A DNA stretch of 64,000 nt, taken from positions 1,123,515,244 through 1,123,579,243 of the forward strand of contig OY856412.1 in NCBI GenBank assembly GCA_963693085.1. The letters run 5' to 3'. Shown here piece by piece: positions 43,982 through 55,702 of the stretch. The notes under the pieces were generated by a model. The model was not told the origin of the DNA. It was given only the letters and a program-made list of their open reading frames with translations, and searched no databases. A program made the translations under genes and the position numbers. Each line of letters starts with the position of its first letter. Position 1 is the stretch's first letter. Source of the stretch: Alisma plantago-aquatica (Eukaryota; Streptophyta; Magnoliopsida; Alismatales; Alismataceae).

Positions 43982-46900
43982 GTGCTCCATGGTTCATGGA
44001 CCGACATCATGGTCTAGCCGACCAAGCCAGACCAGTAGGTTGAAACCACTTTGTCTGCCAAACTTCTCATGAACAGGATGTCAAGGAACTAGAATCTCAG
44101 TCCCATGAACCAAATGAATACCAAAGACAACATGTAGAAGCATGAAATGCTTAGCATACATGAACATATAATAAGACAAAAGCACCATTCATGATCTCAT
44201 CATTCAACAAATATTATTAAGCAATATTGTTTACTACAAGCTTTCAATTACATGTTCATTAGTACATTTTTACCAGTCTTCTCATGGATACTAGGGATCT
44301 ACAACAAGTACACCTGACATAGCTCACCAAGCCCATCAACATCTTACATCTGTGAACCTATAAAATATGTGAAACAAGGTGGGTCTAGCACATGAGGTGT
44401 CGAGTACACGGCTAAAAGATACATATACATAAGTTTTACATAATGAAAAGATTTGCATAAAGTAATGAGCAGGAATGGACAAGTTAAGTTCTTTGCAAAA
44501 TGAGAGCCCATATTTTACGTCACTTCACTCCAATTATATTAACAATATCATGGATTCATAAGGCCTTTGACTACTTCCCATTGGAAGAGTTTGTAAGGGT
44601 GCTTAAGATTAAGTAGCCCTTTTATATGTGAGGATCCGAAGGCCATCACCAAGAGTTAACCCTATTTCAAAATTGTATAATGGAGTTTCTCTATTATGTT
44701 TGCAAGTTATAAAACAATGATGTGATAAAAACATTGAGTACATTCTAGATTACTATGTGGAAATATTTGAGCAAGTAAACAAGCATACATATGTATCACA
44801 TTTCAAGCAAGAAAGCCATAATCATATAACTATTTAAAGCATGTACTTGATTTTAGATATTTCATAACCTAACAAGTCCTTGACCATCTAGCCACAAGCA
44901 ACACATGATGAAGCACAAGTTTACATACATGTATTAGTTCTCATCATTAAACCTAATTAGTTCCATTTTAGGGTTTTGGCCAGTTTAGGTTCCAAGTTTC
45001 TTATTAGTATATTTGATGATCTTTCATTGATCTAGAGGTCATCATGAAGGTAGGGTTCAAGGCTCATGTCATTTTGAGTTTTCATAGGGACACAAAATCA
45101 TGTACATAACTAGGTTGTAAGGCTCATAATAGAGAAGACATGATCATAAACCATCAAGACATGATTTGAGGCAAGACATCAGTTTAGACCAGCAAGATAG
45201 AGCATAAGATTCACATTCTAATATGGGTGGATGTCCCACAGGGTTTAGGCACCATATTCTTAATATTTGATATCAACATTTCAATCATTCATGTAATCAT
45301 CAATATATTTCATATGACATTATGGATCAACATAAGACTTATGTGAATATCCACATCAAGGAAACAAATTATTGATAAAATCAACTCAGATTAGAAAATG
45401 GAGTTCATAATAACAAGATCCATGTAAAATTAGCGCACATGAACCCCAATTCAAGGCACAAAGGTCACATTAGGCAAACTAGGGTTACAAACCCCACCAT
45501 AGAGAAAGAAGGTTGATCAATGACTTTAAAGACATCAATCATCACAAGGTTATTGACTTGAAAGATATAATATTGTTTTTTGCATCAAGAAGGTCAAACA
45601 TATTATTTGAATCAAGCATAACAATTCATTCACATAGAAAGTGTGCATTCAAAGTGTTAGGTGTCATAAAGACAAATATAGAAAAAGATGACAATGGTGG
45701 ACATCAGTACCATATCGAATCATAAAGTTACTAATTTCCTAGTCATGGTGAGTCTAGAGTGCGTACTAGATGCATAGTTAGCAACTTAGGGCAAAGTACA
45801 TCACTAAAGTCCCAAACTAGGCATGTATGTACAATTAAGGTCATTCATGAGCAATAATGTGACTAGGACTTTCATTAGGGTCACAAGTGCATAATATCTA
45901 CTGATTTGAGGTTTAGGAGGGTCAATATACATCAAAGTTTCAATATGCATCATAACATTGAATTAGATGTGGTCAACATAGTCAAATATTATGTTTTTTA
46001 GGAAAAAAGGGACATTGTACATAGATTCATAGTTTTAAACCATCTTCATGATATAGTTCTCATCGAGTTGATCAATTTAGAATATTAGATGACATAATTT
46101 TAACAAGAGACCAAAAGGTTATCAATTGTGTAAGAATTTACCGTGTAACGACTGATCTAGATCATCCTTCTTTGATCTAAGGGTTGGACCAGAGGCTAAG
46201 CCCCATTAGGGGGCACCTCTTCTCCTTGGGCCCGCGCTCCCATGGCCTAGCCGCGATCTGGGTCTAACCTTCCTCCCTTGGGCCTAGAAAACATGCTCCA
46301 TTAGTTGTTGAAGCCCAAACCTTCCGCTCGCTAGAGCCCAGGCCATCTGCTCACCTCCTTCCCCAAAGACATCATGTAAACTTTGTTCGTATGTCCATAA
46401 ATAGAGGGTTAATAGGGGTTCCACTCCCGTACTTGTATGATGTCAAAGATGCCTCCAGCCTCCTGAGATAAGGGTGGTCGAGGTAGGATAAGCCCTAGGG
46501 TGGGGGCGGTCGTGCCTCCTACAAAAACTTGCCACTTGCCTCTCCCTTTCTAAGGTGGGGAAGAGGATAGCGTGAGCGCCGGCCGACCAACCATGGCACC
46601 AGAAGTCATAGGAGAAGCAAGAATCTTGAAGAGAGAAGTGTGGGGTAGTCACAAAAAGAGAAACTATAAGTGAAGGCAAGAGGGAAGAAGAGAACAAAGG
46701 AGGGGCCAAAGAGGTTGTTAGCCATCTAGATATTTCCCATATAGAGTCGCATAATTAGAAGAGGTGAAAGAAGAAGGAAGTTGTTTTGGTATTGGTGGCT
46801 TGAACGAAGTGAGGAATCCAAAAATGAAGTAAAGGAGGGTTATAAGTAGTGCAAGTGTTTAGTTGTAGGGTTTGTTCTCCCATCCTAGGGCCTCAGTAGC

Positions 46901-47404
46901 AAGTTTCCCGATATGGATGGATGAGGGGGACGACCCTCCAGCTAAGATGTTCTAACTTGAAGCAGAAGGGTGAAGAAGGAACCAACTAGGTAGATGGTCC
47001 ACGCCCTATTGGGTCCATTAAGGATTAAAAACCAGTCAAAAGGTGTAAAACAAAGATTAAAGTAGCAAAGTTCAAATGCCCATATCTTGGGCTATGATGG
47101 TCCAATTTAGACGAGTTTTACATTGTTGGAATTGTAATTGAGAGAACTACAACATGATATATATTAGGGATTCAAGACATCATATTGACTAGGTTCAATT
47201 TATATTTTGATATGGTGACATGTTAAATGATATTATTTAGTACAAAGGTGCATTAAAGTCACATATTGTGACTTTAATCATTGTAGTGGCCAAATTACAA
47301 TATCACAACTATCCAATTATGAAATTAACATCTAATTGAGTAATAGCCCACTGATTGAGAGAGAAAGAAATAAGATAGGAGATAGAAAATTTAGGTTGTC
47401 ACAT
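43982..47404 (-). repeat. D1: gypsy-type LTR, minus strand
   Basis: The minus-strand start at 47404 reads TGTGACAACCTAAATTTTC, a usual gypsy LTR beginning. A TATA-like ACTACTTATAACCC lies at about 46837-46850 and is followed by a long CT-rich leader on the minus strand. The low end was not found; before CopM inserted, the sequence continued into 15171 and below. 43982-46100 holds nothing else recognisable. Whether it is a solo LTR or part of a full element is unclear. Confidence 0.5.
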
Positions 47405-47794
47405 AGGCCCCTAACAACTACGCTTCACCACCTAGCCGCTCATGAGTAGGGTTGGCAACCGCTATGCTTGTATCTTGTGAGGAGGTCACTGACCTCTATA
47501 GGGGAACCACTGGAGCTTGACCATACAAAAAATAAGAGGGAGGCAGGTCTAGGAAATTGGTCACCTACCCTCATACATCCCTTGTGGGGCCAGATCACAC
47601 CTTAGGCATGGACCAGAATTGCTAGGGTTGATGCCTCAAGCAGCTATTCAACATCGGTTACCTTTTTTTATAGGTGGAAGAAGAAGGAATAAAAAAAATC
47701 TAGGTGGATAAAAATTCTAGGGAAGAGGCAGAAGAGAAAGGGGAATGAGAAAAAAGGCAATGGATACATAAACTTGAAGGGAGGAAGCCTAGTG
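47405..47794 (-). repeat. D2 LTR, interior part left of GypC
   Basis: It lies between the D1 start and GypC. It reads as a leader-like sequence on the minus strand and was joined to 59308-59874 before GypC inserted. The duplication copy TAGTG is at 47790-47794. Confidence 0.4.
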
Positions 47795-48750
47795 TGTTAC
47801 AACCCCAATTTTTGGGTTCGATTGGTGAGAAATGTAATTTCTCATATTAATGATATTTGAACAAATAATGATATAATTTGTTTGGAATAAATTGATTTCA
47901 TTTACAATAGCCTTGATGATTGTGTTGTGGGCTTTATTGGCTATTGGGCCCAAATAACAAGAAAATTCAATTAGTAAATGAATAATTGAGTTTTTGAGAA
48001 AAGAATGAGATAGAAACCTCTAGAAGGCAAAGGGATGTAATCCAAAGATGGATCTCGTTCCTCTTGGGTTCCTTGGGTTCCAAGGAGTCCAAAGTTGTAA
48101 AGAAAAGGCAATAAGAAAAGAAAAGATTAATTAAGTATTTCTTTATTAAGAAAGAAATTGAAAACGATGGTAAAATGTGGAAAACAAGGGGAAAGAGGTG
48201 TAATTGAGTTATCCTTGGTGGAATTTCGTATCCAAAGGATTTCTAATGATAAAAGGAATACCAATGAGGAAAATAAAAGAGAAATAAAGAGAAATCTTCA
48301 AAAAGAGATATTTTAACAAGAAATAAACATGATAATGAAAAATAATGCATATAGATGCATCTAGAAGGATAATAAATATCCTTGAAAAGGAGTTTGAAAT
48401 CTTTGAATTTCTTGGGGTCCAAGGAGCCCCAATAAAGTGGAAAGAAAGAGAAAATACCAAAATTGCAAAATAAAAGGATAATGTGATACATTATTAATGA
48501 ATTTTGTGATATTGTTAAAAAGGAAGTATTTTCTACTTAAGAAAATATAATTTCGTGCTTATGGATTAAAAGTCAAGCATAAGGGAGATAATTTTTGTAT
48601 TTATAATCATCCATGGAATAAAGAATATCAAAGGAATATTAAGGAGATAAGCAAGGGAGAGAAGATTGATTATTCATGAAGGAATATACTTTCCTAGTAG
48701 GAAAGAGACTGAGATCTCGTAGATAGCCGACCTAGGGATTTGTTTCCCTC

Positions 48751-48764
48751 CCCTATATAAAGGG
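48751..48764 (+). promoter_or_regulatory. GypC 5' LTR TATA box
   Basis: CCCTATATAAAGGG. The identical core is at 56725-56738 in the 3' LTR. A CT-rich leader and CCCCAAACCCTAATCATGAG follow. Confidence 0.65.
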
Positions 48765-50675
48765 GTAGAGCCCAGGGTCGAGTTTATAAGGATTCCACGT
48801 ATCCTTCTCTTCTTTCTCCCTCCTTCTTCTTCTTTTTTCCCCAAACCCTAATCATGAGGGTAGAGTAACCCTAGAGCAAACGGAGGGCCATGGAGTGGTC
48901 TGGAGGGTGGCCTGATGTTCCCACTGCGTCCGAGGTTGATCGAACGTCCTCGCTGGACTCTCGCTTAACCAGCTACATCGACAGGAGGGTTGCACCACGG
49001 CTGCAGGTTGCAGACCTATCCAGCCCGATCCCCACCGCCTCGGTCACCACTTGGAACCTCAACGGGCACAACAGAGGGTGACCGAGGCAGGGCGCAGGTT
49101 TCCAGTGCCCCTCGGGCCTTGGGGATGGGAGGAGACACCTCCATGAGCCACCGCTACTTGGCTACAGGTTGGATGCAGGTTGGCTATGGCCGTCGACCAA
49201 CTGGGTTTGATTCCGGTCTTCCTGACCGCATATCAAGGCACCCTCACCTACGTGGGGCACAACAGAGGCAAGGGAGGCACTTGGGTGGCCGTCAAAGGTT
49301 GGAAGTAGGGCGGCAGGGCCACATCTTAACCTTGCTGCAGTGGCAGCTAGGTCACGCGAGGTGGGAGACGACCGAAGGTGACATTTGATAGAAATGCCCC
49401 TCCGGGCCTTGCTAAACCAGTAACTTACACAAGGGTAAATTGGACAATCCGTTAAGTTTCCAAAGCCAAGCAACGTTGCATGAGATTAACGATGTGGCGC
49501 TCTCTGATTGGCCGAAAGGTATATTTTCTTGCATAAATCATAACTAAAGATTGGTAGCTCTAATGGAAATATGAAAATAATGAAAATTGATCAGGAGAAT
49601 GCGTAGAATTCAATAAAAATACTTTTAGAAATTGATTTTGTTCCTAGTTGCAAAAGGATGCTAAATTAATGGAAAGTGCTTTCAAATCATGTTAGGAACC
49701 CTAATTGAAGTTAATGGTTAAATTTATGATACTTAATTGACGAAATTAAGTAATAGAAGCTTGTTGAAATGTTAATGATGAACTTGAACCTGATGTAGAT
49801 GAATTATTACATGGCTTAGGATTTTACACCAATTATGAACGATTAAGCAATTAGAAACCCTAACTTAGGATAAAAGTGGAGAAGATCATATTTATTTTGA
49901 ATAATGTGAAAATATGTTGTTAAATGATGGTTCTAAGCTCTTTCAAGTATAAAATCTCCTAACTATGGATGAAAACCCTTAATTTGATAACTAGGGTTTT
50001 AATGTGAAATTAATGACAAATAGAGTTCATATGGGACTTAGACCATAATGAACTATGAATTGATGATAAATGAGCATAATGATATTGCCATGGATTAAAA
50101 GGATAAAAATAGTAGCTTTAATGTAAAAGAGGCTTAATGAACTTAATTAATGGTTAACGGTGCCTTTAATCTGAAAATAGGGTTATATGTTGTTAAGATA
50201 ATCTTAATGTTGAAGAATAGATGAGATTTTATGATTAATGGTATAAAATTAGGGTTTAAAATAGTAAAAGATGAAGGAAAACCCTAATGGAAATGGAAAC
50301 GCTAAAAGTGAACTAGAAACCCTAGGAAACGAGCTAGGTTTAATAGATCTTGATGACCTGAGTAATAAAAGGAAATTGTATGCATGTTTTAGGATCTTAT
50401 TGAATGCTTACTTGCCTATTGTTGATTGGATTATTTTTGTCTCTCGTCATCTTGATAGGTATGTGGTTACGCTTATGAATAATCGCTCTAGTTTCACGGC
50501 GATTCCCGAACACTTTATCGGTTGCTTAGAAATAACTGTTGGATGCCTATTTATTTCATGCGACTATAAAGTGACTATGATTATCACTATAAATGTGCAT
50601 ACATGACTGGCTCAGATCCTGGTCCACCTCTGTGGCTTTGCAAAGGCTAAAAATGGGTAACCTAGAGTAAGGTCT

Positions 50676-50763
50676 AGGTTATCGTGTGTTAGAAATTGGG
50701 CTACCCATGTGTAGTGCCAAGGTTATCCTGTGTTAGAAATTGGGCTACCCATGTGTAGTGCCA
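50676..50763 (+). repeat. 44-base tandem duplication in GypC 5' LTR
   Basis: Copies 50676-50719 and 50720-50763 differ at one base (AGGTTATCG against AGGTTATCC). The 3' LTR has a single copy near 58650, so the duplication arose after insertion or was lost in one LTR. Confidence 0.9.
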
Positions 50764-51375
50764 TGAGACTCTTTAGCATGCCATGAGTTAAGAAGTGGGC
50801 TACCTACGGGTAGTACCATGTGACTCAACCCTAGAAACTGGTTCACCTGTTAGGTGGGATCATGAGGGGTTTAATGAGGATCTACCATAAGGAAGGTAGT
50901 ATCCAGGTCCACTGCAGGGATAGCACAGAGGCTAGGGTATGTAGGGATTGAGAAGTTATGCGGAAAACATAAAGTTGTTTGTTTAAATCATAATTGACTG
51001 ATTACATTGTTATCATAGTTTCACATTTATTGTTTCCCACACATACGAACTTTTTGCTGACCGACGTTTTGTTTGTCGGCATTTTAGGTACAAAGCCAAA
51101 AGGACATATAATAAATTCTCATATTGTGAAATACATGCATTAAAATACAAGGAGGATTAGTTAGAGTATAATTCATATGTGGATAGAAGTTTAGAGATCC
51201 AAGTTTTTAAAAGATATGCAAAGTTTTTATTTTTACCATATTTCAGTATAGCTGGTAGAATTTAATAATTGTTATTGATTATTTGTTGAACCTTTGATCC
51301 TGTTAACTGGGATAATGGCTCTGACCTTTTGGTCTCCCTTAATTGGGGGTTACCGGGAAGCAGGGTCATTACATT

Positions 51376-51388
51376 TGGTATCAGAGTG
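51376..51388 (+). other. GypC primer-binding site
   Basis: TGGTATCAGAGTG, two bases after the 5' LTR; Met-tRNA type. Confidence 0.82.
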
Positions 51389-54200
51389 AGGTTCCTCACT
51401 TAATCTTTAATAATTATTAAATTTTACAAATTCCATAGAACCGAGGGAGTTATTAGAGGATTGTCTGAAAGACTAAGGTGTCTAGAAAAGGATCACGTCC
51501 GGGGGATGGCAATATTTTCCTCTGCACTTCTAGTCGGAATACGAGGACTCCCGGATTGTGTGACTGCCTGGCCGATGTCTTAGGATATGACTCGAAATAA
51601 GATACTTTAGGACTCTCTCATCTTGTTCATCTCTTCTCAACTCAAATTCTGATAAGGACCTTAAGGATTAGGGTTTTCTCTCTTCGCCTCACCCTCTTGA
51701 GGTATGGGTAAGGTTAATAAGGTCTAAGGAATCCTCCACCAAATTAATGAAAAATATGTAAATAATATGTCATGGACATAAGCTTAATAGATTAAGCGTA
51801 AACTAAAGAATAGATACATGCTTAGGTCGTATTACATGAGTTGTCATTGCCCTTAGGAGAGACCTGAGGCTAGACCTTCTTGTCAGGAGGATACGTAAAG
51901 AGAGTTAGTCTTGGAGGTAGAGATCTCCATTATAAGTAGAGACCTGACTCATCCTCTGAGGATGATGTTAACCCTAACCCTAAGTGGTGGTTAGAGAGAG
52001 ATGACATGATGAGTTAGATGTCACGATAGACCAGGTGTGTGGGCATGCCTTTCGATGCCATATGAGCCATGAGCGGTTGGATGACCTAGTACCCTTGGAA
52101 ACTGAACCCTGTGAAGGGTCGTGCACGTTAGAGCGAAGGATAGCTCATTCTTTTATGATGTTAGAGAAGAACCTATGGAAACCCTATGAGCTTATATGAG
52201 CATGGCATAGTAGACACCCAGAGTACGTTAGTAGTGCGAGCAATAGGTTGAAACCCTGGCCAGGAGAGTATGAAGGATAGCTTATGAGAAAAGCATATAG
52301 AGATATGGATAACCTTGATCAAACATAACCTTCATCAGGTAGGGATATGCTTATTAGCTTGATCCTTCAAGAAAAGAGGACCTCTGATAGTAAGGTTGGT
52401 TGTAGGGTTGGCTCTAGAGAGAGAGAACATGACTCATACAAGAAGGTTGAAAGCTTAGACTCCAAGATATGAGGAAAAGTGGGTAGTTGAGGATGATGCG
52501 ACCTAAGTGGATGATAGTGGTTGCCTCATGCTTGATCCATGGAGGCTGGTGGTGTCTTGATTGCCTTTAGAGAAACCAAACCCTAGAGAGAGGATGAGGC
52601 TTCTGGTACCTATGTGCTTCACCTTCTGAGATAGGAAGAAGAGTTCCTTAGACCTGGAGAGGTTTAGTAACAGGTTGTGAGGCCTTGTACCTTGTTGGTT
52701 GTCCTTGAGGAGGACTCATGTCTGAAGTGTTGCTCAAGTAGATGGATGACAGGAAGTGCATATCATGCCTTATACATGCTTGATTTGTGGTTAAAAGTTG
52801 AACAGGCAGTTGGACACCCAAAAGTGAATCTAGGGTTCCTAGGCCTAAGAGGGGAAGTGGTGTACCTGATGCTCATGAAGGGGTTTGAGTTTCTATAGAT
52901 TCGAGCATGGTACTCCTTATGTTCATAGGAAAGGGAAACCCCCTTAAGTTTAAGGTATGTTTGATGAACCCCTCATAGATAAGTTGATGACATAGGAAGG
53001 TATGATCTTGATTCAGTGTTGAGGAAAGAGAACAAGTATGACCTAACATGGTTTAGTAGGTGGTCTTCTTGTGCCTTAGTAGCTTGCTAGGGTTAAGCAT
53101 GCTAGACCTAAGCACATTTGTGACCTTGTTGTCAAGATGTAGTTCCTCCCATCCTGGGAGAGAGACCCTCTTGTAGGGTGTATACCAGTCTTGGTGGTTT
53201 TAATGTAACCTAAAGAGGTCTCATAAGATCTTGAGAATCTAAGTGAAAAGTACATGGTATGAGAATGAACATGTAGACCCATAGATATCCATCTCTAAGT
53301 GCATGTGGATGTGTTACCATGGAGGTAACTGGTATGGGGTGTGACCAAGGAAGGCAGGTCACCGTTACCCCTATGAAAGGATGAAAGTCAGCCCATGAAT
53401 GCAGAGAGAGATGATGAAGGCTTGGGAAAGGTTCTAAGTTGGACATGTACTATAATGTAATCCTAAGTCTATCCTAGGGTTAGGTGGGGATGAGACTGAT
53501 GAAAGTGGGAGTTGCCCAATTCCCTAGTGTACATGACCATAGGGTCGGGAGGTAACAACTATCATTGTCTGAGGGCCATGGGTTACGATATTGATCACCT
53601 TCATGAACTCATGGGACCCAAAGGGTAGATGAGTAGGGCAATCTCTGGATGCATAAGGGAAGAGGATGACCCCAAAAGTATCGGCACCCTATAGACCTAG
53701 AGGTGATGACCAAGGATTTTATAGTGACCCAAGTAGGTTCGAGACCAGTTTTCCATGGAAGTAATTTTGATATCATGATGTTTGTGATGTAGAGACATAT
53801 GTGGCACGTTTCAACTTAGATTTAATGATGTATTGGCAAGGTGGGATGTACCATCCCTACTCTTGGAATAGGAAGAACTCTGTATTTGGGCTGCAGCCAA
53901 ATGCTTATTTCCTCTTATTATGGGAGTGAGGGATAGGACAATACGCATGCCATACACCAAGGATAAAAGGTGATGTGAGTTGGAATGTCGCCAGGAGGTA
54001 TGAGAATAGGGATGATACAAGGTAGTCATCTTACGAGGATGCTTTTGTCATGAGCTATGAGTCATACAAGGTTGAGTTCAAAAACCAAGAGGATGATCTC
54101 AGAGTTTTCTCGATGAAGATAGACTTAGAGCTGAGATGAGATAATAAGTGGAATACATGGAAGTGTATGTCTTCAACATTACCTAATACCTAAGGATGTG
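51389..54200 (+). pseudogene. GypC gag and N-terminal pol region, not resolvable
   Basis: By position this should hold gag, protease, reverse transcriptase and RNase H. I see no unmistakable motif; stops are dense in all frames and the longest open piece (52677-52898) has no recognised domain. It is far more decayed than GypB. Non-coding or internally deleted versions of the domains are equally possible. Confidence 0.4.
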
Positions 54201-55690
54201 AAGTGGTAATGGATGCTCTGGTTGAGATATAGCTTTCTAGTTTGGCTAGATGAGGTTGTTAGGCTAACCCTAAGTTTGGAAAGGAGATGTGCTTGGCTAA
54301 CACTCAAATGTAATGAGATATGTTGAAAACTTTAATGTTTGTTTGGTTAGCCAGTCTAGTCCTTGATGTAACACAAGGATGGTGATAGAACCTTAGATAC
54401 ACTTCTTTTGATAGGAAGGTAATAAAACTCTGATGAGAGTGGTTTAGGGTTTCTGAGGAATTGATTTTAAGGAATCATGACTATACAGGAGATCATGATT
54501 TAAGATTACCATATGCCATGGTACTACCAAGATAATAGGTGAGAGTAGTATTTTGGATGCCTAAGATGAAGTTGCATGTGGTATGTTTCCATGCATGATA
54601 GGAGGTGAAGGACGAACACCAGTAACCCAGTGTATTGATATAAGGGATAAAGAGTCCCCGAGAGGGAATGGGAGTTCATCACTATGGATGATGTGGAAAG
54701 TCTCCCCTTGACCAAGGAAGGTCATGAAGCAATATGGGTTATGCTAGATCGCCTTACCTAGATGACATGAGAAAGAAAGAGTTCTGTCAAGGGACATATC
54801 TGGTTGAACCACACATGAGAGAGATGGTTCAACTACACCATGATGCGAGTTTAAAAGGTCTTGAGTATGACCTAAAGGTTCACTTCCATAAGGTGGAAAT
54901 AGGTGCATGAAGAACTCGATGTTAGTACCACTTATCACCCCTAACTAATGGTTAGTATGATCCAGACTAGAGGGTCTGATGAGAGAATGTGTGCTCGTTC
55001 AGGGTGACACATGGAGATAGTTCTTGCCTTCTGTAAGATGTGATGATAACCACCATAGCCAGTATCGGGTTGTAAAGAAACTCTATAAGGAGGTTGAGTC
55101 AGACACCACTTCATTAAGATGATGTTGGTGAATGAGCCTCGTGAAGGTCAGAAAAGGACCATAGTGTGTGCATGTAGAGTTGCTTTGATCGTACAATGGC
55201 TGAAAGGAGCCTAGAGATGGCATGAGTCATGTATTGATGCAAAGTAGACTGACATGTAGTTCACTGTGGGAGAATATGTGACATGAAAATCTGACCCCTC
55301 TAAGTTACAGCTAAGAGAGATGAGTCCCCGATATATGGGTTTGTTTGAGATGGATTGGTGGAGAAGGTTGAGTTTGATCTCACCCCTCAGGATAAAGTAA
55401 TGTGTGATGAGTTCCAGGTGTCCAATTTAGAGCACTGTGTGAGGTACACGGACCATGTGCTGAGAAATGAACCTAGGGAGCCCCAAGGGAGGTTGAAATG
55501 GCCTGAGTCGTCTGTGCAGTTTATAGACGCCAGGATGAAAGAACTTAGAGAAAAGAATATGTGATGATAAAGGTTCTTTGGAAGTGCCATGAGTACGGTA
55601 AAGCCACATAGGGGACAATGATGGACATGGAAAAGTCTTATCCTTAATTGTTTATTTGCTTGATAGAATTTTGAGGATAAAATTCCTATA
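54200..55690 (+). pseudogene. pol: GypC integrase end and pol tail
   Basis: At 54900-55040 the DNA follows the integrase core block ending in a DVSTTYHP-like segment, then an N-G-Q equivalent with a TAG, then MCARS, with small deletions relative to GypB. At 55300-55440 a DLTPQDKV stretch leads into the tail. At 55560-55640 IKVLWKCHEYGKATW and MDMEKSYP match the tail blocks of GypA and GypB. Several stops and frame changes occur. Confidence 0.65.
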
Positions 55691-55702
55691 AGAGGGGAAG
55701 GA
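55691..55702 (+). other. GypC polypurine tract
   Basis: AGAGGGGAAGGA abuts the 3' LTR. Confidence 0.82.

Larger units (their letters stand above)
47795..51373 (+). repeat. GypC 5' LTR
   Basis: 3579 bases. TATA box at 48751-48764 (CCCTATATAAAGGG). A 44-base tandem duplication lies at 50676-50763 and is absent from the 3' LTR. An open frame of 111 codons at 50271-50606 is also open in the 3' LTR but looks neutral. Confidence 0.9.

Noticed and set aside
46443..46709. 88-codon minus-strand frame with a hydrophobic start resembling a signal peptide
   Set aside because: It lies in the CT-rich leader of the D1 LTR; CT-rich DNA gives serine/leucine/phenylalanine-rich frames by chance.
48209..48491. 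Hydrophobic minus-strand frames in the GypC LTR, repeated at 56117-56377
   Set aside because: They are present in both LTRs only because the LTRs are copies; AT-rich antisense sequence gives phenylalanine/isoleucine/leucine-rich frames by chance.
50271..50606. 111-codon open frame in the GypC 5' LTR, also open at 58250-58585 in the 3' LTR
   Set aside because: Same length and no indels, but most nucleotide differences change the amino acid (about 17 residue changes against about 4 silent changes). This is neutral drift, not protein conservation.
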